This document shows positions 53,638-63,911 of a stretch of 64,000 nucleotides of DNA, in pieces. The stretch spans positions 481,814 through 545,813 of the forward strand of contig NZ_LNYU01000091.1 of assembly GCF_001468135.1 (NCBI RefSeq). The letters run 5' to 3'. Within the stretch, counting starts at the first letter, position 1. Each line of letters starts with the position of its first letter. A program made the translations under genes and the position numbers. Source of the DNA: Legionella santicrucis (GTDB taxonomy: Bacteria > Pseudomonadota > Gammaproteobacteria > Legionellales > Legionellaceae). The notes below the pieces were generated by a model. The model searched no databases and was not told the DNA's origin. It saw only the letters and a program-made list of their open reading frames with translations.

Positions 53638-53676
53638 GTAAGTAGCAACTGTATTGAATAGTTGCCACTTACTTTT
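53638..53676 (+). terminator. Terminator of the kinase gene
   Basis: GTAAGTAGCAACT (53638-53650) pairs with AGTTGCCACTTAC (53660-53672) with one mismatch, loop of 9, followed by TTTT. It starts 12 bases after the kinase stop codon: a good intrinsic terminator. Confidence 0.8.
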
Positions 53677-53863
53677 CATAAATGAATTTATATGTATTCA
53701 TACTATGTTCCTCAACGCAAATTCCTCACAAAATTTCATAGATTATGATTTATTTAGAAACCGATGAATTACTGTTTTATAGAGCATCATTGGGCTATAT
53801 CAATATTTAAAATGAAGGTACACTAGGGAATCCATATTTTATAGATTACTTAATGGTTGTGGG

Positions 53864-55111
53864 ATGCGTCAGCGATTCTATTTTGTTCTTTTTATAGCCA
53901 TGAGCTTTTTGATGAGCGAAGCTCTTGCAGCGAAGCCATTTACTTTTAAACAAGCATTAGAAATTGCGTATCGTAATAATCCTGAGTTACAAGCGGAAAT
54001 AGAGAAAGCACAAGCAATGCGCGGATATTTTATTCAAAGCGGTCTCTACCCTAATCCACAACTTACTTTAACTGCTGAAAATTTCGGGGGCTCGGGTTCT
54101 TATTCAAGCTATGAGGCGGCAGAAACTACTGCTTCTGTGACCCAACCCATTCCTTTAGGGAATCGTTTGGCCTATTTGAAAAAGGCAACCTATGCTGATT
54201 ATTTAGTATCTTTAGCACAAATTCAGGTTCAAAAAGCCACGCTCTATATAACGGTTGGAGTTGCTTATGTTGATGCATTTTATGCAGGGCAATGGCGTCA
54301 AGTGACTAAAAAATTAGTTCGCCTTAATCAAGATATTGTGGCTGCTATCGAGCGACGGGTTAAGGCTGGCGCTGGCGCTGAATTGGATTTGCGATTAGCA
54401 CAAGTTCGTTTAGGCGAGGCGCGTATCCAAGAAAATAAGGCAGTGCGAGATGAGTTGGCGCAAAGGGCTAAATTATCTCGGTTATTAGGTGATGGTTTAA
54501 GGATAGAGCGACCGTTGATTGATAAAGGATTTCCTGATGTAGAATTAAAATGGGACGCGTTATTGAAGAAACTACCACAAAGCCCACAACTTCAACAAAT
54601 GCAATTACAACTCCAAGCCAAACGTTCAACCATTACAGCTGTTAAAAAATCGGTATGGCCTGATTTAAACATCCAACTTGGCGGGCGGCATTTTTCAGAT
54701 GATGGGAGTAATGCCGCAGTGATGTCTGCTTATGCACAAGTCCCTGTATTTGATCGAAATCAAGGAAAAATTCTGACTGCGGAAGCACAATACACGCAAA
54801 CGGCCCATGAATACCAAGGAACGCGGTTGGATGTTCGGCAAAACACATATACTCTTTTCTTACAGGCTCAACAAAGCGAGTATGAGGCAACACAAGTCAC
54901 TCGCTCATTATTGCCTTTAGCGCGTAAATCAATCAAATTGGCTCAAGAAGGTTATCAAATGGGACGCTATACTTATATTGAATTATCCCTCTCCCTTAAT
55001 ACGCTCTATGAAGAAGAGCGCCACTACCAACAAGCCCATGCTGATTACCATAAGGCATTGATTCAACTCACTGGACTTTTAGGGTTGCATCCTACTAAGG
55101 AGAGTAAATGA
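53864..55111 (+). CDS. helC: Heavy-metal efflux outer-membrane protein (HelC/CzcC)
   Basis: TolC-like outer-membrane factor of a tripartite cation exporter. 415 residues with a signal peptide (~1-22, ending ALAA), then two outer-membrane-efflux repeats beginning FKQALEIAYRNNPELQAEIEKA and, in the second half, PQLQQMQLQLQAKRSTI. L. pneumophila has the homologous helC-helB-helA cluster. Overlaps helB by 4 bases. Confidence 0.9.
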   Translation: MRQRFYFVLFIAMSFLMSEALAAKPFTFKQALEIAYRNNPELQAEIEKAQAMRGYFIQSGLYPNPQLTLTAENFGGSGSYSSYEAAETTASVTQPIPLGNRLAYLKKATYADYLVSLAQIQVQKATLYITVGVAYVDAFYAGQWRQVTKKLVRLNQDIVAAIERRVKAGAGAELDLRLAQVRLGEARIQENKAVRDELAQRAKLSRLLGDGLRIERPLIDKGFPDVELKWDALLKKLPQSPQLQQMQLQLQAKRSTITAVKKSVWPDLNIQLGGRHFSDDGSNAAVMSAYAQVPVFDRNQGKILTAEAQYTQTAHEYQGTRLDVRQNTYTLFLQAQQSEYEATQVTRSLLPLARKSIKLAQEGYQMGRYTYIELSLSLNTLYEEERHYQQAHADYHKALIQLTGLLGLHPTKESK

Positions 55112-56361
55112 AATTTATAAAAACATTCATTTCCTTTTTATTTCTATTTATTTTTTTATTTGGAACAAGTTCTTTTTCTCTGTGGGCTAGTGAGGATAAT
55201 CAGGTAATAGAAGAAGACGAGCACCATGAAATTGAAAAAGGACCTCAGGGCGGTCGACTTTTTAAAGAAGGTGATTTGACGCTGGAATTGCTTCTCTTTG
55301 AGCGTGGAATGCCGCCTCATTTTCGTGCCTATATGTATCAGAAGGGTAAACCCATTTCTCCTGTTCAAACACAACTGACTTTGCAATTAACCCGGTTTAA
55401 TCAAAAAAAAGAGGTAATTACCTTTATTCCTGTTGAGCATTTTTTACAAAGTAAACAAGTAATTCAAGAGCCTCATTCTTTTGATGTGTCGCTTAAACTA
55501 AGCTATTCTGGAAAATCCTATAGTTGGCATTATTCAACTTATGAGGGGCGAGTAAAACTTGTACCTGCCATGCTTCAAGCAGCAGAAATAAAAACGGTAA
55601 TAGCACAAAGTCAAACCATTAAAACACAACTCAAAGTAGTGGGAAAAATTACTCCTAATCGCGACACAATGGCTCCTATTTATGCACGTTATTCAGGGAT
55701 TATTAAATCCATGAACAAAAACTTAGGAGATGAAGTGACTAAAGGAGAGCTATTAGCAATCATTGAAAGTAATGAAAGTTTACAAAATTACAACATCACT
55801 GCACCCATTACCGGTACTATAGTGCAAAAGTACGCAACCAATGGTGAGTTAGCACAAAATACTAAACCTATTTATGAAATTGCAAATTTAGACAATGTCT
55901 GGGCTGATTTTACGTTATATCGCAAGGAAGCGCCGTTGGTAAAACAAGGGATGAATATTATTGTAATGGGAGATGAGGGAACACCCAAGTCGACCAGTAC
56001 TATTTCTTATATAGCACCTTTAGGGATCGAAGATACACAAACGACTTTGGCGCGAGCTGTTCTCCCCAATGAAAACCGTCTTTGGCTGCCTGGTATGTAT
56101 GTAAATGGTGAAATTATAATCAAAGAAAGAATAGTGCCGGTAGCGGTACGAATTTCTGCGCTTCAGCGTATGGATGAACAAGATGTAGTTTTTGTACAAC
56201 AAGGCGATTATTTTGAAGCAACACCAGTAGCGTTGGGGCAACGAGATGAGCAATGGGTTGAAATACTATCAGGACTTGATGCAGGACAGTGCTATGTGAC
56301 TAAAAACAGTTTTTATATTAAGGCCGAACTTGGCAAAGAAGGCGCAAGCCACGAGCACTAA
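55108..56361 (+). CDS. helB: Heavy-metal efflux membrane-fusion protein (HelB/CzcB)
   Basis: Periplasmic adaptor between HelA and HelC, 417 residues. An N-terminal signal/anchor (~1-28) is followed by an acidic, His-containing stretch (DEDHHE-like, ~31-42), then a CzcB-type N-terminal domain, a lipoyl/barrel-sandwich domain (GIIKSMNKNLGDEVTKGELLA and APITGTIVQKYATNGE) and a beta-barrel. It starts within the helC stop (ATGA overlap). Confidence 0.92.
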   Translation: MKFIKTFISFLFLFIFLFGTSSFSLWASEDNQVIEEDEHHEIEKGPQGGRLFKEGDLTLELLLFERGMPPHFRAYMYQKGKPISPVQTQLTLQLTRFNQKKEVITFIPVEHFLQSKQVIQEPHSFDVSLKLSYSGKSYSWHYSTYEGRVKLVPAMLQAAEIKTVIAQSQTIKTQLKVVGKITPNRDTMAPIYARYSGIIKSMNKNLGDEVTKGELLAIIESNESLQNYNITAPITGTIVQKYATNGELAQNTKPIYEIANLDNVWADFTLYRKEAPLVKQGMNIIVMGDEGTPKSTSTISYIAPLGIEDTQTTLARAVLPNENRLWLPGMYVNGEIIIKERIVPVAVRISALQRMDEQDVVFVQQGDYFEATPVALGQRDEQWVEILSGLDAGQCYVTKNSFYIKAELGKEGASHEH

Positions 56362-56370
56362 GGATCAAAG

Positions 56371-59300
56371 ATGCTGGAAAAAATCATCCACTTTTCTTTA
56401 AAACATCGCTGGTTTATCCTGTTGTTTACGCTCATTATTGTCTTACTTGGGATCTACAATTTTCAAAGGCTTCCTATAGATGCGGTTCCTGATATTACTA
56501 ATGTTCAGGTTCAAATTAATACGGAAGCGTCTGGTTACTCTCCTTTTGAAGTAGAACAACGTATTACTTTTCCCATTGAATTAGCACTGAGTGGGTTACC
56601 TAATCTTGATTATACTCGATCTCTATCGCGTTATGGGTTATCACAAGTTACAGTCGTTTTTAAAGACGGGACAGATATTTATTTTGCTCGGCAATTAATT
56701 AATGAACGCCTACAAGAGGTTAAAGATAAATTACCGCCCGAAGCAGAAACAACCTTAGGACCCATTTCTACGGGTTTAGGCGAAATTTTTATGTACACGA
56801 TTACCAATAAGTCGAATGTACCTAAAACTCAACGTCATAATCCCACGGAATTGCGCACGATTCAGGATTGGATTATTAAGCCTCAATTGCGCAATGTAGA
56901 AGGTGTTGCTGAGGTCAACACCATTGGTGGTTATGAAAAACAATTTCATGTTACCCCTGATCCGGCTAAATTGGTTCGTTATAATTTAGGTTTAAATGAG
57001 GTAGTTGAAGCGCTTCAACGCAATAATGCAAATGTGGGTGCAGGATATATCGAACATAATGGAGAGCAAAACCTTATTCGAGTTCCTGGACAAGTGCAAA
57101 ACATACCTGATATTGAAAATATTGTCATTGCCAGCTTTGAAGGAACCCCCATACGAATTCGTGATGTGGCTAAGGTGATTTTAGGTACAGAGCTACGCAC
57201 TGGAGCCGCTACCGAAAACGGCCAAGAAGTGGTATTAGGCACTGTGTCTATGTTGATGGGCGAAAACAGCAGAACTGTTTCCGAACGAGTCGCTGCTAAA
57301 ATGAAAGCAATCAACAAGTCGCTTCCTGAGGGAGTAGAGGCGACCACCGTTTATAATCGTACGGTATTGGTGAATGCCACGATTAATACGGTGAAAAAGA
57401 ACTTATTGGAAGGGGCTTTGCTGGTTTGTATTATTCTCTTTTTATTTCTGGGGAATATTCGCGCAGCACTGATTACGGCCATGGTGATACCTTTATCCAT
57501 GCTGCTCACTATTACAGGTATGGTGACCAATAAAATCAGTGCTAATCTCATGAGTTTAGGCGCACTTGATTTTGGTTTAATTGTAGATGGTGCCGTGATC
57601 ATCGTTGAAAACTGCATGAAACATTTGGGTGAAAAACAGCATGAAGTACAGCGTCCCTTAATACTTGAAGAGCGTTTGAAGGTAATTGCCTATGCTACTA
57701 CAGAAGTTATTCGACCCAGCATTTTTGGGGTTTTTATTATCACGGTAGTTTATCTTCCTATCCTTACATTGACAGGTGTGGAAGGAAAAATGTTCTTACC
57801 TATGGCTGAAACAGTCATTATTGCCCTTATGGCTTCAATGTTATTTGCATTAACTTTTGTCCCTGCCGCGATTGCAATTTTTTTACGGAGACCAGTACAA
57901 GAAAAGGAAAATAAGTTAGTTCATTATATTTCGCAAGCTTATTCACGCATATTACGGTATTGTTTTCACGCTCGGTTAGGGGTTATAAGTGCTGCTGTAG
58001 TTTTAGTGATGATTAGTTTTTTAATTGCTTTTCGTATGGGAGGGGAGTTTATCCCGAGCCTTGATGAAGGCGACATTGCGATGCATGCTATGCGTATTCC
58101 AGGAACGAGTCTGACCCAAGCCATAGAGATGCAAGACTTGGTTGAGCAACGTGTGCGACAATTTCCTGAAGTCAAAACAGTATTTGCTAAACTGGGAACC
58201 GCCGAAGTGGCTACGGATCCCATGCCACCGAATGTTGCCGATACCTTTATTATTTTAAAACCACGAAAAAATTGGCCAGATCCTAAGAAAACCAAACAAA
58301 AACTGGTACAAGAAATTGAAGATGCAGTGCAGCAAATTCCAGGTAATAATTACGAATTTACGCAGCCTATTCAAATGCGCTTTAATGAGTTGATTTCAGG
58401 AGTGCGTAGCGATGTGGCTGTTAAAGTATTTGGCGATGATATGAATACTTTATTGGCTATTGCTGAAAACATCAGTACTCAACTTAAAAAAGTTCCCGGA
58501 GCTGCAGATGTCAAGGTAGAACAGGTAAGTGGGTTGCCTCTGTTGACCGTAGAAATTAATCGTGATGCTTTAGCGCGATATGGCTTACAAATTGGAGCGG
58601 TCCAAGATGCCATTGTGATTGCTACAGGTGGAAAAAAAGGTGGAGAGCTTTTTGAAGGAGATAAGCGATTTGATTTAATCGTTCGTTTACCGGAGTCTTT
58701 ACGCTCAAGCTCTGATGTATTGAGACAGATTTTTATTCCATTGCCTCTTACTAAAGATGGAGCACGTCATTATATTCCTGTAAGTGAAGTAGCCAAAATG
58801 GTGCGTAGTGAAAGCCCTAATCAAATCAGTCGTGAGATTGGCAAGCGACGTGTCGTAGTGAGCGCCAATGTTCGTGGTCGGGATTTAAGCTCATTCGTGA
58901 ATGATGCCAAACAACGTATCGAACAAAATGTTAAAATACCTAGTGGTTATTGGATTACTTGGGGAGGGCAGTTTGAACAATTGCAATCCGCTTCACAAAG
59001 GTTACAAATAGTCATTCCTATTACATTACTTGGAATTTTTCTACTGTTGTTTATGAGTTTTGGCAATGTAAAAAATGCATTATTAGTATTTTCAGGTATT
59101 CCTCTTGCCTTAACCGGGGGCATATTTGCTTTGTGGAGCCGCGGTATTCCGTTATCGATTTCTGCAGGTGTTGGCTTTATTGCTCTCTCAGGGGTAGCTG
59201 TATTAAATGGCTTAGTCATGATTACCTTTATCAACAAGCTCCGGGAACAAAAAAAATTGTATTTAAAGGATGCGGTATTACAAGGTTCTTTGGCACGACT

Positions 59301-59499
59301 TCGCCCTGTATTAATGACTGCCCTTGTCGCCTCTTTAGGTTTTGTTCCTATGGCTTTGGCAACAGGGACGGGCTCTGAAGTACAAAGACCCTTAGCAACT
59401 GTTGTAATTGGCGGTATTATTTCCTCAACGTTTTTAACCTTGCTTGTTTTGCCTGGATTATATTATGTCTTTCATAAACGAAGAAAAGTCCCTAAATAA
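56371..59499 (+). CDS. helA: Heavy-metal RND efflux pump (HelA/CzcA)
   Basis: Inner-membrane proton/cation antiporter of 1042 residues. The N-terminus LEKIIHFSLKHRW and two large periplasmic loops are typical. Transmembrane helix 4 carries D400-F-G-L-I-V-D406-G...E413 (LDFGLIVDGAVIIVEN), matching the Asp402/Asp408/Glu415 set of CzcA and so the HME1 class (Zn/Co/Cd). It has an AAGGA ribosome site 9 bp after helB. No CzcRS- or MerR-type regulator is adjacent. Confidence 0.94.
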   Translation: MLEKIIHFSLKHRWFILLFTLIIVLLGIYNFQRLPIDAVPDITNVQVQINTEASGYSPFEVEQRITFPIELALSGLPNLDYTRSLSRYGLSQVTVVFKDGTDIYFARQLINERLQEVKDKLPPEAETTLGPISTGLGEIFMYTITNKSNVPKTQRHNPTELRTIQDWIIKPQLRNVEGVAEVNTIGGYEKQFHVTPDPAKLVRYNLGLNEVVEALQRNNANVGAGYIEHNGEQNLIRVPGQVQNIPDIENIVIASFEGTPIRIRDVAKVILGTELRTGAATENGQEVVLGTVSMLMGENSRTVSERVAAKMKAINKSLPEGVEATTVYNRTVLVNATINTVKKNLLEGALLVCIILFLFLGNIRAALITAMVIPLSMLLTITGMVTNKISANLMSLGALDFGLIVDGAVIIVENCMKHLGEKQHEVQRPLILEERLKVIAYATTEVIRPSIFGVFIITVVYLPILTLTGVEGKMFLPMAETVIIALMASMLFALTFVPAAIAIFLRRPVQEKENKLVHYISQAYSRILRYCFHARLGVISAAVVLVMISFLIAFRMGGEFIPSLDEGDIAMHAMRIPGTSLTQAIEMQDLVEQRVRQFPEVKTVFAKLGTAEVATDPMPPNVADTFIILKPRKNWPDPKKTKQKLVQEIEDAVQQIPGNNYEFTQPIQMRFNELISGVRSDVAVKVFGDDMNTLLAIAENISTQLKKVPGAADVKVEQVSGLPLLTVEINRDALARYGLQIGAVQDAIVIATGGKKGGELFEGDKRFDLIVRLPESLRSSSDVLRQIFIPLPLTKDGARHYIPVSEVAKMVRSESPNQISREIGKRRVVVSANVRGRDLSSFVNDAKQRIEQNVKIPSGYWITWGGQFEQLQSASQRLQIVIPITLLGIFLLLFMSFGNVKNALLVFSGIPLALTGGIFALWSRGIPLSISAGVGFIALSGVAVLNGLVMITFINKLREQKKLYLKDAVLQGSLARLRPVLMTALVASLGFVPMALATGTGSEVQRPLATVVIGGIISSTFLTLLVLPGLYYVFHKRRKVPK

Positions 59500-59620
59500 A
59501 GAATAAACACCACCCAAAAAGCAGTTTTTTGTTTTATGCTACGCTAATATCACATTAGTATGTGAGGCCTCTCCTGAATGAAGAGCCCATTATCTCTGTT
59601 TTGGAGCTTCTGCTGGTCTG

Positions 59621-62386
59621 TTAATTCATAGTATGGGTATGTGTCGAACCAAGATCAGTTCTTCCTGTTATCTCATCTATACTTCTTCTATAGACGATTG
59701 AAGGAGAAGAGGCTTGGGCTTCTTTTAATAAACTACCAATTCCTGCTTCATTCAGCATTTCTGGTTTCTGTGACCACTTTTCAAGATTTTTAGTAGTGAC
59801 CAACTCAGGTGGAATTTTGTCAGCTAATGCAACTAATTTTTCATGAACCTCTTCATTGATAATCCCTTCCTTTTTAAATCCGGAAAGAAGTTTCTCATTG
59901 ACTTCTTTAAACGCTTGAGGAATATCTTCTGTTAAAAGTTTTTGCTTGTCTGTTGATTGAGTAAGTTCTTGGTACTCTAAATTTAAATAGGAGGCTACTT
60001 TATTTGCTTCTTCAGGTGTTAAGCGGGCAAAGAACTCAATGGCCTGATCGGTATGACAATGATGAGGTAAATCTCTCACTAGTTTTTGTACTTCCTGATT
60101 CGCTATTTTCTTAAATTGCTCTTCTTGAGCAAAAGTAGTAATCAGTTCTAATGGGGTGTTACCACTAGGTTTTTTCAAGTGCACTTCTTGAAGTTGTTGT
60201 TGAAATCCTTTTCCCTTGGCAGTAGGTTTAATCGCATAGTTTTCCAATTGACACATGTCTTGAAGTTGCTTTTTAAACCCAATAACTTCTCGCTGCAGTG
60301 AACTTTTGAAAAGATTACGTTCTTTTCCAATGTCTGCATCAATTTTATCTAAAACCATGATGGACTTGAGCAGCGAATTAACGACCTCTTCCTTTTTTGC
60401 TTTGTCAGGTTCTTTTGCAAGTTTATTCAGTTCTTGGGCAATTTCTTTTAATTGCTGTATTTGTTCATTCCGGACTTCATTCGTCCTTTGAAACCATCTA
60501 CCATTTTTTTCCCTCTCATAATTGGCTACAGTAGCAGAAAGGCGAGTCGCTATTTGGTTTAGTTCCACCTCAAATAATGGTTTGGAGGACACCTTAGACC
60601 AAGTAAGATTCATTAAATTTTCATGATTTACATGGGTTGGAGAAATTAAATTACCAAGTTCTTGCTTTATCTTTGGATTCGCATTTGAGCGTTCAAGCTC
60701 TTGTAATATTGCTGCTCCATTACGATTGTATGCAATGTAATTTTGTGTTTCTAGCGTTAGCATTGAATAATTAGGCGCTTGAGATCCGGGTTGTTGTTGT
60801 GTTAAATATTCGATTAATTCTTTAGGTTTATTTTCAGCTAAAAGTCTCACTACCTCTGTTTTAAATTGCACTAATTTGTCCTGGCCGACGTCATTTTTAT
60901 GGCTTAAGTTATTTGAATTGCCATTATGCAATGCCTGAGTATGGTCCTCAAGTACACCTAAGGGGTGCTTACCATCAGTTTGTAGTTTAAAAAAGTCAAG
61001 AAAAGAAAGGCTTATTCTATTTTGATGATTAAAAAGAGCTCCTTTTTTACTCGTATCAGCAACGAAGAACTCATCAAAATGAGGGGAATCTTTAATGGTA
61101 TTATAGTTTTCAGTGAACTGTTTCGTAATTTCTTTTTGCTGTGGTCCTGTTAATGGGGCTTTTAAACCAAGTTGGAGGTGATTTTCATTGATATAATTAA
61201 AAATAATGGCTTCTATATCAGCTCCTTTTCCCAGTCCTTCCTTTACATTTTTTGCAATGTTGGTGGCATGAGGTTCTTTATCAAAAAAATCACCGAAATT
61301 TGCATCAGATAATTTATTGATTTTACAATATATATTGGCTTCAGCAAGTAAAAATTGAACCTTAACAGACATTCGATCATTATTGCTATTATTAATTTTT
61401 GTTCCTTCGCCGTCATAAAATACGCTCACTGAGTCACTTTGTTTCAGCGTCCAAAACTCAGAAGCAGTGGAGGCATCAATAATGGTTTCAATCCAATCTT
61501 GAACAGAGCTATCTTCATCTACAAGCATGAGATCCTCTATTAAATAATCGGCAGTAATATTGTCTCCTATGGATATATCTTTATCGATTTTGGCAAGTTC
61601 TTTTTGGATAATTTCTTTTAACTCTTGCAGATGCTCTGGTAAATACTTGGAAACTTTAGGTACTTGAGCTAAAATAGCCTCAACAACGCTTTGTTTAAGC
61701 GTTTTGGGCGCTTGAATAGGGGATGCTGTTTTAGTAGATTCATCATAAAAAGTAGAGCGCAGACGATAGCCCAAGCCCTCTTTAACCTCACCTACCTTCC
61801 CATCTTGTGTCCTATATTTAGATGTATTTCTTTTTATAGAAAATAATGGATCATTAAAACGCGTTAAAGGATCAGTCTCAAAAGGAGACAATCTTACTCC
61901 AAAACCATTGGTAGCCGATTTTAAAAGTGCGCTTACTTTTGGAGGAAGAGCCGGATATCTATTATCTCCATTATTTAGGATTTTTAACATATCGATTCCT
62001 TTGTCTTTATCATAGTCCTTTTTGAGTACAGTAATTAACTTAATGTATTCTTTCACCTGTATTAATCGTTCTTGTTTAATTTTCAATTGATCCTCAAAAG
62101 CAAGGGGAGAAATTGCTTTTTGTTTTTTGATTGCCTGTATGTCTGCTTCCAAAGATTTTGCATATTCCTCAAGATGGTGCTGGGCTGAGTATTTAATGGT
62201 GCTGCCATGTTTTGAGCCATGAAAGAAAGTTTTTAACTCTACCCCTGCTTGACAGGTATTATCTAAACCTATTCTCTCTCCGCCGACAAGAGGCAATATT
62301 AAATGGACTTTGTTATTCTCATCGATATAAACATAATCACAGCGTTCTGGTTCTTTAAATTTAATAGGATCAGGCATCTTCATCAC
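59621..62386 (-). CDS. Large orphan protein, candidate effector
   Basis: 921 residues, no family recognised. The N-terminus reads CDYVYIDENNKVHLILPLVGG and contains a KTFFHGSKHGS segment. No signal peptide or membrane helix. Helical and partly coiled-coil segments occur at ~70-115 and from ~640 to 860, with many Glu/Lys/Gln. The C-terminal end includes a Ser-rich stretch (QASSPSIVYRRS) and the tail SIDEITGRTDLGSTHTHTMN, which could serve as a Dot/Icm signal. The exact start is uncertain among three nearby ATGs (MMKM). It is convergent with helA, with no co-transcribed partner. Confidence 0.55.
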   Translation of the reverse strand: MMKMPDPIKFKEPERCDYVYIDENNKVHLILPLVGGERIGLDNTCQAGVELKTFFHGSKHGSTIKYSAQHHLEEYAKSLEADIQAIKKQKAISPLAFEDQLKIKQERLIQVKEYIKLITVLKKDYDKDKGIDMLKILNNGDNRYPALPPKVSALLKSATNGFGVRLSPFETDPLTRFNDPLFSIKRNTSKYRTQDGKVGEVKEGLGYRLRSTFYDESTKTASPIQAPKTLKQSVVEAILAQVPKVSKYLPEHLQELKEIIQKELAKIDKDISIGDNITADYLIEDLMLVDEDSSVQDWIETIIDASTASEFWTLKQSDSVSVFYDGEGTKINNSNNDRMSVKVQFLLAEANIYCKINKLSDANFGDFFDKEPHATNIAKNVKEGLGKGADIEAIIFNYINENHLQLGLKAPLTGPQQKEITKQFTENYNTIKDSPHFDEFFVADTSKKGALFNHQNRISLSFLDFFKLQTDGKHPLGVLEDHTQALHNGNSNNLSHKNDVGQDKLVQFKTEVVRLLAENKPKELIEYLTQQQPGSQAPNYSMLTLETQNYIAYNRNGAAILQELERSNANPKIKQELGNLISPTHVNHENLMNLTWSKVSSKPLFEVELNQIATRLSATVANYEREKNGRWFQRTNEVRNEQIQQLKEIAQELNKLAKEPDKAKKEEVVNSLLKSIMVLDKIDADIGKERNLFKSSLQREVIGFKKQLQDMCQLENYAIKPTAKGKGFQQQLQEVHLKKPSGNTPLELITTFAQEEQFKKIANQEVQKLVRDLPHHCHTDQAIEFFARLTPEEANKVASYLNLEYQELTQSTDKQKLLTEDIPQAFKEVNEKLLSGFKKEGIINEEVHEKLVALADKIPPELVTTKNLEKWSQKPEMLNEAGIGSLLKEAQASSPSIVYRRSIDEITGRTDLGSTHTHTMN

Positions 62387-62612
62387 CCTATAGATCTTAA
62401 TATATTTTAATTATAGTGCGTTATGGAGATATTTGAGTAAGACTGAGTAAAAAATGGCCATTTTTTTGAGTCGGCAGGTAAATCTTATTTCGCTACTACG
62501 ATGGTGTCTTTTATGTTGAACTCAGGTTTTTATTGTCAATAAGCAACGATTCTGGGATTAATATTAATTGATCTTTTTCAGCCTTTGAGAGTAAATTTCA
62601 TATTCATGAGCG

Positions 62613-63911
62613 TTATATTAATTGGTCATCAGAAGGTTTAGGATAGTCACTTTTTTTCTTATTTACAGAAGATTTTCTATTTTCAATTTCAGAATATAAA
62701 ACAACCTTATTTCTTCCGTTTGCTTTCGCAAAATATAAAGCTTTATCAGCAGATTCGATTAACTCAGTAGGAGCGCGACCATGAATTGGGTATACAGCGA
62801 TCCCTATTGAAATGGTAATGGGGCCTACGAGTTGTGCTCCATATTTTATTTGGAGTCGAGAAACGGCCTGTCTGATGCTCTCAGCACGTGCTCTGATCGT
62901 TTTTTCATCAGTATTGTAAAAGACCACAATAAACTCCTCTCCACCATAGCGAGCAGCAATATCGCCAACACGAATATCTTCTTGTAATATTTTACCGAGC
63001 TCTTTTAAAGCAACATCTCCTGCATCATGACCATAAGTATCGTTTATTTTTTTGAAGTGATCTAAGTCTAACATTAAGAGAGAAATAGGGCTTTTTGTTC
63101 GTTCGGATTGGTGAATTTGTTTTAAAAGAAAATCTTCTAAGTAACGGCGATTATATAACCCGGTTAGAGGATCGCGCATTGATTGATAACGGAGGTTTTC
63201 TCTTAAGCGTACATTCGCAAATGCTAATGCAGTTAACTCAGAAAAAGCAGTGATTATGAGTTGCTGATTTTGCGAAAATGCAGTCGACGTTTCTTGAGGG
63301 ATTTCCATGTATAATAAACCGTAAATATCATTTTGAGCCATTAATGGAATACAAAGAAATGATAAAGCGTGTTCGCTGGAAACGTTCACATGGTTGCAAA
63401 TTAATTCATCATGAGAAGAGCTTACCTGATGCATTCGCCCCAATCGAATTGCCCAGCAATCATTAGGTATAAACGTAGTTTCCTGGGTGTTTGGTGTTCC
63501 CCAAGTGGTTGCCATTTCTAAATAGTTTTTTGATGGATGCATGATATATAAATAACCACTTGCAAAATGGAGCATGCGTTGACAATATTTTGTCATTACA
63601 TTGCTTAATTCTTCCTGAGAGCTGCACGCAAGCATAATATCACTCATCTCAACAAGAAGCGTAATTTGCTCGTTTTTATCTTGCAGTGCTTGCATTCCTG
63701 CATTGAGTTTCTCATAGGACTCCTTTAATTCGAGTTGTTCTTGAATATGTTTGGTAATATTGCGAATAATATGTACCGCTCCATTGGTTTCATTATTTTC
63801 ATTTTTAATTAAACTGGAAGTAATTTCATAAACATTAGGTTCTTTGTTGACCTCAAACTCAATGTTTCGTATAAATTCTCCACTTTTTAGAGAATCGTTC
63901 CACTGTTCCAT
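62613..63911 (-). CDS. Diguanylate cyclase (PAS-GAF-GGDEF), PAS part frameshifted
   Basis: Makes cyclic di-GMP. In the 432 residues readable from the ATG at 63911: C-terminal part of a PAS domain (~1-60, ending AVHIIRNITKHIQEQ), short coiled coil, GAF domain (~85-235), GGDEF domain (~250-410) with active-site GGEEF and an intact RxxD inhibitory site (RVGD) five residues before it. The ATG has no ribosome site and lies inside the PAS fold. Upstream, coding similarity seems to continue in another frame (…KNYLVNELQNPS) and joins the PAS residues DEFFVSPEL near 63940, indicating a one-base frameshift or a sequence error. The true start lies beyond the window. Confidence 0.85.
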   Translation of the reverse strand: MEQWNDSLKSGEFIRNIEFEVNKEPNVYEITSSLIKNENNETNGAVHIIRNITKHIQEQLELKESYEKLNAGMQALQDKNEQITLLVEMSDIMLACSSQEELSNVMTKYCQRMLHFASGYLYIMHPSKNYLEMATTWGTPNTQETTFIPNDCWAIRLGRMHQVSSSHDELICNHVNVSSEHALSFLCIPLMAQNDIYGLLYMEIPQETSTAFSQNQQLIITAFSELTALAFANVRLRENLRYQSMRDPLTGLYNRRYLEDFLLKQIHQSERTKSPISLLMLDLDHFKKINDTYGHDAGDVALKELGKILQEDIRVGDIAARYGGEEFIVVFYNTDEKTIRARAESIRQAVSRLQIKYGAQLVGPITISIGIAVYPIHGRAPTELIESADKALYFAKANGRNKVVLYSEIENRKSSVNKKKSDYPKPSDDQLI

